Positions 23,376 through 34,200 of a stretch of 64,000 nt of DNA are shown here, piece after piece. Below the pieces are notes generated by a model. That model searched no databases. It saw nothing but the letters and a program-made list of their open reading frames with translations, and was not told the DNA's origin. The translations under genes and the position numbers were made by a program. Origin of the DNA: Spizellomyces sp. 'palustris' (Eukaryota > Chytridiomycota > Chytridiomycetes > Spizellomycetales > Spizellomycetaceae); the NCBI GenBank assembly GCA_006535965.1, contig QEAR01000080.1:30014-94013 (forward strand), written 5' to 3'. Within the stretch, counting starts at the first letter, position 1, and every line of letters starts with the position of its first letter.

Positions 23376-23810
23376 TACCAGTGATGTTGTGATACCATGC
23401 ATTTGATGCCCTGATACAATTACTTTAGAGTTACTAATTTTGCTAGTTTTTTTTTTTTGGATGAGTTGCATGTAACATTTTGGGTATCTGAACTCTATTA
23501 TAATAATGAGAGCTGAAATTCCACGCACATGGTACTCATACGCTTGATTGTCGTTGCAAAAACCAGACGAACGGGCAGCCCCACACCATGATACAAATCA
23601 CCTGGACAGTGGACAGTGACGCGCGTGGCGGACCTCCGTAGCCTTGTTGAGTTTGCAAGGTGCAAGAACTCCATATAATTGCCAGATCCTGCCAGGTACC
23701 TAAAAGCTTTTGGTTTCTGCGAGACGAGATGATAACATACATATTCTTATTTAGTGCTAACTGTGTTAGACATTTTCCCCCATCTCCACAGATTCGTCCA
23801 ACTCACTTCC
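23376..23810. other. short intergenic gap
   Basis: 3' end of the protease gene and promoter of the next gene. It contains a T-run near 23445-23457; nothing else can be supported. Confidence 0.5.
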
Positions 23811-26800
23811 ATGGCCAACCAAGACGACGACGACTTTTTTGAAATCGTTGACTACACGGTGAGTACGCTACTGCAATTGGGTTGACTTTTACTCCTTGAT
23901 CGGTTTGTAACTCAAGAGTGACCTCTCCTCTCGCATTCTCTCAAGTCAGCCTCCCCTTTCGAATATTTTGTATCAGACATCGAGCGGGTGATCTCACTCT
24001 TTAACCTAGATAACGATGCCATTGGAGATGGAATATGCCCGTTTCACGAAGAGTATCTAATCTTTGGGGAAACAGAATGTCTCCTCACCTACCATCACCA
24101 CCAATGTAATCACGATTTTCCCCTCACTACCGCAACTATGACACCTCTCCACCGCTGGACAGGCCTATCGAGTCTGCTGACACTCGTACCTACCAGGACA
24201 TCATCCCGCGCCGCACTGGGTCTGAGCATGACAAACATGCTATTATCAGCTGGTGCCATAGCATTGCACAATAGTAACTGTTCTGTTCCTGTTTTCGTAC
24301 CAACGGGTCCGGAATGGAAGAACATGTTTGCGGGAACGGGGCGCGGGCCGAGACGGTGGAAGATGATTCATGCACCATATGTCCCACCGCAATATTCTGA
24401 GCTGGAAAGTCTTGTAGAACTCGTGCAGGATAAGATGGAACAAGGTGCGTAGTAATCGTGATGTTTGGCATTAAGATCGTCCTAATGCTCTCGTTTTCGA
24501 AAATGGCAGATGGTGCGCAAGGTCCCTTGACGGTATCGATGGCGCTGTCCTTCCAAATCATCATTGATGAGGACGAGATTGAGTGGCGAGAATACATTAG
24601 CTCCCCGGACACTGTTGGCACTGACTTGACTGATCATGCAGATGAAGAAGAAGACGGAACCGAAGTTATTACTCTCCCTTTCGGACCTGCCTCCAATCCT
24701 GTTCGGAGTATAACGCTCGAAGCACTCTTTCCGGCTAAACCACCGCAAAGTTACATGGGCGAGGTGGATCCATGGGCTGCGGATTGGAGAGTCAGTTTGG
24801 ATGTACAGGAGCCTCCTGGTGATGGGCTTCTAAGTGGCATTCTGAAAAGGGCTATGGACGCGAAGGAGTCGGAGTCGAGAATAGTACCGGACAACTTTTC
24901 CGAAAGTGATGAACAGATTCCTGGACGTATCAAAAGTGTGGCTCACGTTGGCATTGAAGCGAAAAGGGCATTAGTTGATATGAATGATATTGAAGATGCA
25001 GTCCAAGCATTGTGGAGATCAGACACTAAACCGCCGACGACTCAACCTACACCACCCAAGGCGAATGTTCCCAGCACCGCAACTCTCATATCCCAAGCTC
25101 AATTGCCAGTTTACGTACCCCAGTTCAGTCTTCTCTGGAACCTCTCTTTACGCCTGCTCGATGCGGTATCTCCAGAATCATGCCTTCGCTTCGATGCGGG
25201 CATGGGACCAATGCTAAAAGGTCTTTGGCCGGAACTCTGTCGAGAATTTCGACTATGCTGGGACGTCGGCATGCCTATCCCTGGTGTGTGGGCTGGTGAG
25301 GAGGGTGTGGAGCTGAAATGGAATATATTGTACCAAAAACTCCAGATGCTGAATTGGTGTATCAAGGTCAGACGAGAAAGGGGTGGCTACGACACACAGA
25401 TTGACGTGAGTGAGAAACAACCGGAAAAAGAGGAGCAAGAGGATGGAAAACAAGAAGAACAGGTGCACGAGAGCTCAGTATTATCGCTGTCGCAGCGAGT
25501 CATGAATTCCTTGACGGCGGCTGTTACGAGTTTGGATCCTGGAAATTCAAAGTCTTCTACCTCTACTAATGAGAGTACCCTTGTGAGATTATTTGACCGG
25601 CTCACATCAGATGATACGTTCCTGTCCAATGGAGATGCAGCGAATATGCAACAGCCACAGGTAAATCGACCGACACCACCACCACCACAAAGAGTTTGCA
25701 TACCTCGTGGGCATCCAGCCTTAGAAGCGACAAGCTGGGGTAGTGATCGAAGTTGGGAAGACCTCAAGAAACGGGAGATGGCCACAGGAAGTCAGGGCAG
25801 CGGCGGGGTGATAGTAGGGTCATTGGGTGCGCGAAGTTTCGGCTCGTTCGAAGAAGCCGTCGACATGGCTGATTTCAGTGCTGAAATAGAGTCCCAGCCA
25901 AAACATCATCCTGACGACACTGATGGAGATGAAATCTTTTTTGACACAATGGAGGACGTTGATGTCGATTCCCCACACCACGAGCGACACGCGACCCAGC
26001 GCACCGTTTCAAGACCTCCCATACCGCGGAGCGAGACCAGCAGCAGCTGGGAGCGTCCCAAGCCCTTCCTCACTGATTCCTTCATTACAATCCCATCATC
26101 CGCACCGCAAGAACGCATTGGAGACAAAGCTCCCCTCAAGATTTACCTCCTCTCAGATCCTACAACACCCATTTATGAACCCCACCTCCAGCATCCAGGT
26201 CCAATGACAGAAGATATGATCCAAAATCTGCAATCACATCTATCCGCCCTTGGCACGACTCACGAAGCCGCAATAGAGCGAATGCGAATACAGTCCCGGC
26301 AACTTAAGAGCGATATGGAAGCGTTCAAGGCTGCGAATCCTGGATGCGGGCTGGAGGATTTTGTGAGATGGTATTCACCACGGGATTGGGTTGAAGAAGC
26401 GGAAGGTAGAGGAGGACTCAGCGGGCGGATGAAGGAACCTGGAAATTTGTGGGGAGAGATATGGAAGGTATGCAAAAGTCTTGATTCGGATCTGACGCTT
26501 TCCGTGTATCTCATGCTTGGGTTATTTAACTGCAGACTTCATTACCAATTTCTGCTGACATGCAAGCACCTCTCTTTGACCACACCCAAGTAGCTAACCA
26601 AGTCCTTTCGTATCTGGACTCACTATCCACGTACAATGTTCTCACGATGTAAGCTACAGTCACTTGTCAAACTTTTCTAAATCCTATTTAATAAGCCAGT
26701 TTCTCAACAGTCTTCTCCGGACCATGATCCTCATTGTCTACTCTACCCTCTCGACACATCCACTGGTAGCTCGATTACCTTCACTTGAAACAGCTGTACG

Positions 26801-27263
26801 ACAGTTAGCGAGTGTGATTGATGATGAGGAGGAATTCTTCAAAGAGGCAAAAAGAATGGAGCTGATGCTGGGCGTCGCAGTTGCCGGCTGGTCAAAGGTG
26901 AGTGCCAAAGTAGAATGTTCTAGTATCCTCTATTCTGACATTTGTTACCAGTTCAAGGACGATGACCTTATCAACACTTTTTTGGAGTGTTCCCCATTAT
27001 ACTGCCACATTCTGACACGAGAGAAAAACGCGGGGATCGACTCCCTACGACAGATAGTAGGGAGAGTATTTACCCAAGGTATGCGATTGCAGTGTCGGTG
27101 GTTCATTAGTTGCTGTGCTTATTCTTTGTCCTGGGTAGATCGAATACCGTCATCCTTTCCCAACCCGCAATCCCGTGAATATATCTTTTGGAAAGAGGGC
27201 CGGAGAAAAGCATATGCGTTGTTGCGAGGCGGGGAGTTCAGAGTTGTGGAATGTGATTTCTAA
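23811..27263 (+). CDS. RAB3GAP1: Rab3 GTPase-activating protein catalytic subunit
   Basis: Catalytic subunit of the Rab3GAP complex, which in animals acts on Rab3 and also as an exchange factor for Rab18. Seven exons: 23811-23858, 23946-24444, 24510-26467, 26536-26648, 26711-26897, 26952-27078 and 27139-27263, giving 1018 residues (human: 981). The N-terminus (FFEIVDYTSASPFEYFV) and the block IALHNSNCSVPVFVPTGPEW match the family. The decisive signature is the C-terminal MTEDMIQNLQSHLSALG through MEAFKAANPGCGLEDF and VRWYSPRDW near residue 800, the segment holding the arginine needed for GAP activity in the human protein. LFDHTQVANQVLSYL follows. The middle is less conserved, with a Gln/Glu-rich insertion. 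Introns are short and GT-AG. The partner subunit RAB3GAP2 is not in this window. Confidence 0.95.
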
Positions 27264-27539
27264 CGCGTGTCATTGGACATTGACTTCTGGCGTGATTGGT
27301 CTTCCAAAGTTTTGGATTGCATGAAAGGAATATGTGAAATATCCCGTCGTATGGTAAACTAGATCAATACACATTTACACAAATGCCCATGTTCAATGGA
27401 GCAGACCAAGATCATTTGAAGATCTCCGACGCCACGCGACACAAGCCTCCTCAGCAAAGCAGTGTTCTGGCAGGGGTCTCTGTTGACTCCTTCCACTCAT
27501 TGTAGAACATCGCAGTGAATTTTGTTACTTGCAGTAACC

Positions 27540-28621
27540 ATGACGGCTCCTGGCAAGCGCTCAAACGACTCTCCCACCAAGGCCAAGGCTGACGGAGAAC
27601 CGCCTGCTAAGAAGATTGCGGCAGACGCAGAGGAGACGGTAGTTGACCTCTACGTGGACGAAGCTTTTGGTGTTGCCCCCGCCGTAATTTATGAGGTTCT
27701 TACCAACGGGGAAAAGTATGCGGAAGCAACAGGTGCTGCTGTATGGAAAGGTTTGTAGAGGATTGAAGTGAACGTTGGCCACTACGACCTGAGCTTATCT
27801 GCGAGATACAATAGGAAACTTGGAAGTGGGTAAAGACTGGCTTTCCGGAGACGGCTTCTGCAAGTACAGGGCCCTCCATTTGGTACCCAACAAGCTTATT
27901 GGTAACTATGGGCCGTATAATTCTATATCCCGCTCATAAGGTTCTCATCCCATCGACAGTTCAAGAATGGCGCGCGGAACACTGGGAGCCAAGCTTTCCT
28001 TCCTCGACAGTGGTAACCACCCTCAGCCCCCGTCCAGATGGCGGTGCACGAGTGGTACTCAACCACATCAATGTTCCCTCCAAGGAGGCCGAAAGGTTGC
28101 AAGCCGGCTGGGTGGACAAGGTCTTGAAACCCATTAGGGCTTACCTGAAAGACGACAAGAGTGGCCGTCCGCCACGAACCGGCCGTAACCTCTGTCACAT
28201 CGAGATCCCTGCCAAGGATGCTGATCGGGCTGGAAAATTCTATGCAGAGGTCTTTGGCTGGAATGTGGCCAAATGGGCCGAAGAGTATGTTGGATTCTCC
28301 TCTGGACCGAGGAACAGTGAATGGGGCTGGGGTGAGCTTGTCTGTTGTTTTATATGCCACATACTTGTTATTAACAGATGGATTGCAAAAGTTGATGGCG
28401 GCTTCCCTCAACAAAAGACCAAGCAAATTGCGGATCACGAAAAAGTCGCTAGTCCGACCTTGTACTTTGACGCCAAACCCGTCGAAGAGTTTGAAAAGAA
28501 AGTTGTTGCCGCCGGTGGAAAAGTGCTCAAACCGAAACATAAGACCTATTATGGCACTATCGCTGAATGTCAGGACACGGAAGGAAACTTTTTTGTATTG
28601 TATGAGTACAACCTTCCGTGA
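27540..28621 (+). CDS. two-domain protein: SRPBCC (AHSA1-like) + glyoxalase/VOC
   Basis: Four exons (27540-27750, 27815-27901, 27960-28331, 28392-28621) give 299 residues. The N-terminal half after a Lys-rich head reads as an AHSA1/SRPBCC domain: VVDLYVDEAFGVAPAVIYEVL, then VQEWRAEHW and the final helix SKEAERLQAGWVDKVLKPIRAYL. The C-terminal half is a VOC/glyoxalase-like domain: NLCHIEIPAKDADRAGKFY and FGWNVAKW at its start, VDGGFPQQK in the middle, and PTLYFDAKPVEEFEKKV plus the ending QDTEGNFFVLYEYN. The last acceptor is AAAAG at 28391, chosen because the stronger-looking ACAG at 28377 would break the glyoxalase frame. Function is unknown: SRPBCC domains bind hydrophobic ligands and VOC domains do metal chemistry, so a small-molecule or detoxification role is only a guess. 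Confidence 0.85.
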
Positions 28622-29081
28622 GCGCTTGTAGCTTGCTAGGTAGCTAGCTGCGCTAGGGAGTAGGCCTGGAAGGAGAACATTGACAATCATACCACAAATT
28701 TTGTCGTGTTTACAATAGGGATATGTACAGTCGAAGGACCCATTCCAGACAGTAATTGCCGTGTTCCTTGTTAATCCCTTCGCCAATCAATGGGACGAAA
28801 GCACTTTTCATCGATTATACTTTCCCAAGACAAAACTGTAGAAATGGAGCAGCAGCAATAGATGAGAAAGATGATAGATGAGAAATGTGTATATCGGCTA
28901 AAGAAGAAGTAGAACTGCGCTACAGGACGCCTTCTGAGAACTAAGATAAATACAATACCACGTAAGTATTAATCCTACCCTTAGGATCTTAGGTCAATGA
29001 GGAGAATAACATAACCCTTATTAATAGAGATGATTGATACTAGATAGTTAAAGCAACTGTATATTTCTTGATAGTTTTTCA
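28622..29081. other. intergenic, A/T-rich with GATGAGAAA-type repeats
   Basis: Sequence between the SRPBCC-VOC gene and the transposon relic. Imperfect repeats of gatagatgagaaa occur around 28860-28890. No gene is seen. Confidence 0.55.
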
Positions 29082-29108
29082 ACTAAGCTGTGGCTGTGCT
29101 AAACACGC
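29082..29108. repeat. 27-bp direct repeat, left copy
   Basis: The 27 bases beginning actaagctgtggctgtgc at 29082 recur identically at 30550-30576, bracketing the copia relic. Confidence 0.95.
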
Positions 29109-30549
29109 GTTCTACATATGTCTAAATGATATAACCAGCCACCCAAAGCGTCGCTGGGAACCTTCACGACGCACGTTCGCTACAACACGCGTGCTTACGC
29201 TTCGACAAACTTCAAGCTGCGGAAAACAAACACGGAGACGAAGCCTTGGTGTCGACTTATCGACCGATCGCGAAGGTGTCGTGGGCCTTGTTGGTAAGTT
29301 TCCACGATGCCGTCGTTCTTAAACGTGAGAGCATTGCCATTTTTGGTTAGTGCTTTGACCGAGTTATGACTTTGGGTGCGAAGAGGACGTCGGTGAGGAC
29401 GTCATCTCCCCCATCCATGCTGATTTCGACGGCACCGACTCCTAGTGAGGGGATTTGTTGGGAGTTGCCAATGGTGACTACTCGGGGGATTTTGAAGTCT
29501 CATTGATCTTCTTCTTCACTTCCGGAAGCTTGGGGCACTGAGAAGGGAAGTGGCCTACTTGATCGCATACGACGCACGTGTGCTTGGACGAGTCGCGACG
29601 TCCCTGCTTCTTGTTACCTTTCCTGGATGTGGCCGACGGCTTGTTCGAGGACGTGTTTGATCAATTCGATACCAAGCTTTCATCGCTCTGTTTGTTCTTG
29701 GTGGCGGGTTGAAAGATGTCGAAACGCAAACACCACTGTTGAAGCGAACGTACGTCGCGGAGGTTTGTTTGGGTGCATACCAAGTCTCGGATACGAGGAT
29801 TGAGCCCCCGAAGATAGTAGAACTTTTCCTCAGCGACGTCGAGGTCCATCAATTGCCTGGTGAGAATGCGAAACGCAGAGTTGTACTCAGCAATGCTTCC
29901 AGTCTGTTTGATGATGCAGAGTTTTTCGCGTACGTGGTCCGCATGCTCAAAGGGCACGAATTCGATTATTAGGGAATGCTTGAAGGCTTCCCAGGTGCGA
30001 ATCCGTTCGGGGGAATCGCGCGGATATTTTGAGTTGTGGTCCCGCCACCACAAACGTGCGTCGCCGGAGAGCTTGCGACCGCGAGAGGTACCATGGCTGC
30101 GGGAGGAATGCTGTTGTCCGATACGTCCAAGCACAGTTCCACCTTGTCGATGAATTCGTACAATGTTTGAGGGCCTCCAGAGCCGTCTAAACGAGGAATC
30201 CTGCGTATGAATTCCTTCGTGATGTCGTTCAGTTCCATGACTGAGCTTGCGGAGCTTGTCATGGAGCTGTAGGTGGGAGGGCGACATCCTGGTATCGGTG
30301 AGGGATAGCGAGATGTTGATGGTTGCGGAGCAGGAGTAGTGAGAGCGCCTGTTGTGATGTTGGTTCGCTGCAATAGCGTCTGTAACAATACACCGAATTC
30401 GTCGACGCGTTCGTCGAACTTGTCTTCCATCTCTTGCTTGAACATCGAGAGTTGTTGTGCGGTGACAGGAATATTGTTTTTCTCGTCCGCGTAGCCTCGT
30501 TGTGATGGGGATCTTGGTGTGGGTATTGTTGTTCGTGAAGCTAAGAAGT

Positions 30550-30576
30550 ACTAAGCTGTGGCTGTGCTAAACACGC
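30550..30576. repeat. 27-bp direct repeat, right copy
   Basis: Identical to 29082-29108. It lies just upstream of the gag start on the minus strand and 67 bases from the tRNA 5' end. Confidence 0.95.
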
Positions 30577-30643
30577 TTGGCCAAATCAGGCCCCAAATCC
30601 CCTAAATGCTTGGGATGACTCATTCATTCCAACAAAAACAACA

Positions 30644-30716
30644 GCTTCCTTAGCTCAGTTGGGAGAGCGTTAGACTGAAGATCTAAAGGTCCCGTGTTCA
30701 ATCCACGGAGGGAGCA
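30644..30716 (+). tRNA. tRNA-Phe (anticodon GAA), no intron
   Basis: A 73-base cloverleaf. The acceptor stem GCTTCCT pairs with AGGGAGC (one G-T pair) and the discriminator is A. The D arm is GCTC...GAGC, the anticodon stem TTAGA/TCTAA encloses CTGAAGA (anticodon GAA), and the T arm is CCGTG-TTCAATC-CACGG. Internal A-box (TAGCTCAGTTGG) and B-box (GTTCAATCC) promoters for RNA polymerase III are intact. CCA is not encoded, as usual in eukaryotes. Confidence 0.98.
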
Positions 30717-31219
30717 TAGAAAGCAAGGCACAAATAGCTTTTTTCGACCATTTGGCCGAGATCACCTTTATACCTCGTCTTATTGCACAAGAATACGTTT
30801 TGGAGACCATCCATCAATGCAAAGAGCAGCCATGATCCCATTAAGGCTGCGACAGGCAGTCCCTCTAGTTATGGAATTCGTCATGCCGGGGTAGTTCGCA
30901 CCTTTTCGCCAGTTCAAGCCAAATGGAGTACAAACACACCACACGTCAAATCACTTTATGCAGAGACTGAAGCTATTTCGAAATCATACAGGTGGTTCTA
31001 CCACTGTGACCAGAACTTTTGGCCTACTCGCATCCCCCCGCCGTAACTCTTACATTGCATTGGATCACCCTCATTCATAACATTGCCAAGACTAGATTAA
31101 ATATTTTCCCTATCGTCGACCTTCCTGCTTTCGTCTTACTTTGGCTGCTTGCTCGGTGCGAATGCATTAAAATTGACCATGTCATCCTCTCCATGGAGCA
31201 CAACCGCGGTCTCCACAGA

Positions 31220-34200
31220 CTACTGACGCTTCACATTAATGTGTACCCGTCGTGTCCGAGCTTCTTCTTCTTTCGCCAGTTGCAATAACCCTGGGTCCAC
31301 AAAGTTGTGTTCCGAAGTCTCAGGGACTGGAGCTATCGCGCTGGACAAAGGGATGCGGATCGGACGCTGGTATCCATCGGAAGGCGTGTAATTCACATCC
31401 ATGGGAACATAGGTGGCTCCGTCTACTTCGCGTGTAAATTGTTGATCTCCACTGTGTTCCTCATAGTTTTGAGAGGCCATTTCACTTGCTAGCAATGCCA
31501 GTACTAAGGTCAGCAGGTACGCCAACGCTGTGTTTGAATCTGCGACGATGTACCTGAATAACTTCGCCGAACCAACAAAAAGCGGGTTTGCACCCAATCA
31601 ACTACATGCAGAATCAGCGCAATTGTAAGAGCTGCATGAGCTCTGCAATAGTAACGACGCTTTTACTCACTGTTGGGAACAACCCTAAAAGACGATGGCA
31701 ATTACATTGGTATGGTATGACAACTGATTAATTGATCAACTGTTATAAACTCACAAGTACGGTTGGCTGCAAATAAAATTTTTTGGACGATTCACGATCT
31801 CGTTCAAACTCAGACATAGATTGATTCCTGTTCTGGATCCTGGCCAGCCCCCGGAGCTGCGGGAGGAATAACCCAAGGAGGTTGCAGAATCGAAGGCGTG
31901 ATCTGCGAGAATGATATGTCATCTCTTATAATCATTCGCATGCAGGTATAATGACATTACATATGCCGTGTCCATATAATCGGCCGTGGATAACTCTGGT
32001 CATAGCTACTTTTGAATATCCTTCGTGATCGGTAGTCCGGCTCAGAATGTTACTCACTGGTTAAAATTCAGTCCGGTTCGTAGGATACTGTGCCAATTAT
32101 AGAGAGGACTGCCTGCTCAACATGGTTATCGTATACTTTCTGACAACACCGGCAGGCATTTCAACCAACCGTGAAACGCCCAAAGGCTCTTGATAACTAT
32201 TGAGAGTTTTACTTAGTGGTCTCCCACTGGATTAAAACTTGCAGTAGCAAAATGCCACACTCACCCTTTCTTGCTGTTAGCGCTCTTTGCTCTTTCAAAA
32301 ATCTCTCTTCTTTGTCAGGATTGCTCATAACCATTTTAAACTGCAAAGCATGTTGAAGCGGAATCTGGTACGACAAGCTCGAACTGATCATTCAACTGAC
32401 CTGCCAATAACCAACCCCAACGCCTGCAACCTTCTCCTTATCGTCTACGAGTTCTCTGACGTAGCTACGATTACTGGAAATGATCCACCTTAGAAGCGGA
32501 TACAGTAGATGTCAAAGACTTTCCCCGGTCCACATACGATGGGCTTTGTTTTGTGAGAGAACCTTTGGGCGTCTTTTGCCGCTTCGTCTCCGTTTCCCTG
32601 TCAAGCACATCGACATTCATGCAGTCTTCTTCTTGGGCCTCGGTGTGATGGCTCCATTTTGATTGCATCCATCCAGTGACCAACTGCTGATTCAGAGCAT
32701 TTTGTAGGTCTTTGATTGGGGGTAATCGATCTAGGGTCTGCACCACGAGATTATGCTCGTGTTGACCAACGGCCCCAGTTTGTACAATGGGCCATCCAAT
32801 CCAGAGATTTTGGATAATTTTGAAGGGGATTCTTTGATCTTGAAAAAACGACGCTGATTTTCCATTGATTATCGGTAGCTCGTCCGAGATTTCAAGACGA
32901 TCGTTGATCGCAAGCACTTTGACTCGGAAAATCTGGCCTTGATAACAATACTACGAGTGAACCAATATAAACGTCTATATGCTCAAGGCGGGTAGCCACG
33001 GAATAGTCACCTCAATCATATCGCCAACGGCTACCCGCACATGGGAATGAAGCTCATACCGAACAGACAGAAAGTTTCCGTCGCGCAATAGAATTTGGCC
33101 AACGTTCGGATGTACAGCAAACTTCGTATAGCCAACGCCATGCGGAAATGGGTCAAGTTTCTGGTTCGTCGCTGCCACATATGCTAACGACACGAGCATA
33201 TCTACAACTCCTGGATGATGCATAATCTGGATCGAAGACCAAGTTGATATTCAATGCAACAGGAATGACAACAGGAATGATAAGCTCGAGCTTTACCTCC
33301 TGCTCGATGGATGCTCCCAAGCCAAGATCGAAATACTGATAAGTACATAACGCAGAATCGCAAACAAAAGGCTTCAAAGGTTCAAATTCTACCCATTGAC
33401 GTTAGAATCAGAAGCAAAGTTGGCCATCGTATCGTACGGACCTTTATTTATTTGTCGATGACACACGAGACAAAATCGCGATGCCAAAGCCAGACGGCGG
33501 ATAACATAGCGAAGAGCGAGCAAGGGAAAGTTTAAATGGTGGTGAAACCTATTGGACTTTGACTTACTATCAGCTGGATCCGCAAACAGGGAGTTGAGCT
33601 GATCTGCATGTCGATATTGTTGGATGAAAGTAAGCTCTTGCGCATCGGCGAAACGACAGAGGTTCCAATCAGCAGATCCAGTATGGGGATCTCCGAACGG
33701 AAAGCATGGATCCGGCTGATTTCCGGCTATTGCGTTGCGCTTCTCATATGTAAACTCGGTGCCAGCCCTATTTGGAATGGAGCAACAATTAAGCTAGAAG
33801 TTCAGACAAGTACGCGTGTAAACCGCACACACCAATTCAAGCCAAATTGTAGCCTATACGACAATAACATGAGGAACCGTCTGTTGAGAATGTCAGCCAA
33901 GGACCAAGATAAAAAGAAGGGTGACAAGATCGCCCTGCGAGTCTCCCGTCTTGTCGTGTTCTGCAGGCGTAACTGGTGGTTGTTTGCGCTGTTTGCTTGG
34001 AACATGCTGATGCCGTCTGTAGCTGAGAGGGAGGGTACATCTCCTGTTACGACCCGGAATTCAACTAGGGGCTGCGTATGGAATGCCGCTGTTGGGTCAG
34101 TGTCCATCCTAGACATCCATGTACACTTCAAGTAAATATATGAATTCAAACGTGTAATTCAGATCAGCGCACCCTCTTATATAAGAAATGTTGTCCTGCA

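Larger units (their letters stand above)
29082..30576 (-). mobile_element. truncated Ty1/copia-type LTR retrotransposon relic
   Basis: Minus-strand remains of gag and the start of pol. From right to left it holds gag N-terminal coding (about 30545-29969), the retrotransposon gag core (about 30090-29661, with WWRDHNSKYP and FYYLRGLNPRIRDLV), and a CX2CX4HX4C zinc knuckle (CVVCDQVGHFPSQC, about 29600-29550). Next comes the copia-type protease/GAG-pre-integrase junction (VTIGNSQQIPSLGVGAVEISMDGG with DVLFAPKV, about 29490-29370; ALTKNGNALTFKNDGIVE, about 29350-29290). Integrase, reverse transcriptase and RNase H are absent, and I see no proper LTRs. The gag frame changes near 30085 and later parts need further frame changes, so the copy is dead. 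It is bracketed by 27-bp direct repeats and sits just upstream of a tRNA gene. Confidence 0.85.

Noticed and set aside
27923-28786. 287-codon minus-strand open frame
   Set aside because: Antisense to the SRPBCC-VOC gene; no recognisable content.
31252-31437. Plus-strand frames over the PARP 3' exon
   Set aside because: Shadows of the minus-strand PARP exon whose sequence continues the catalytic domain.
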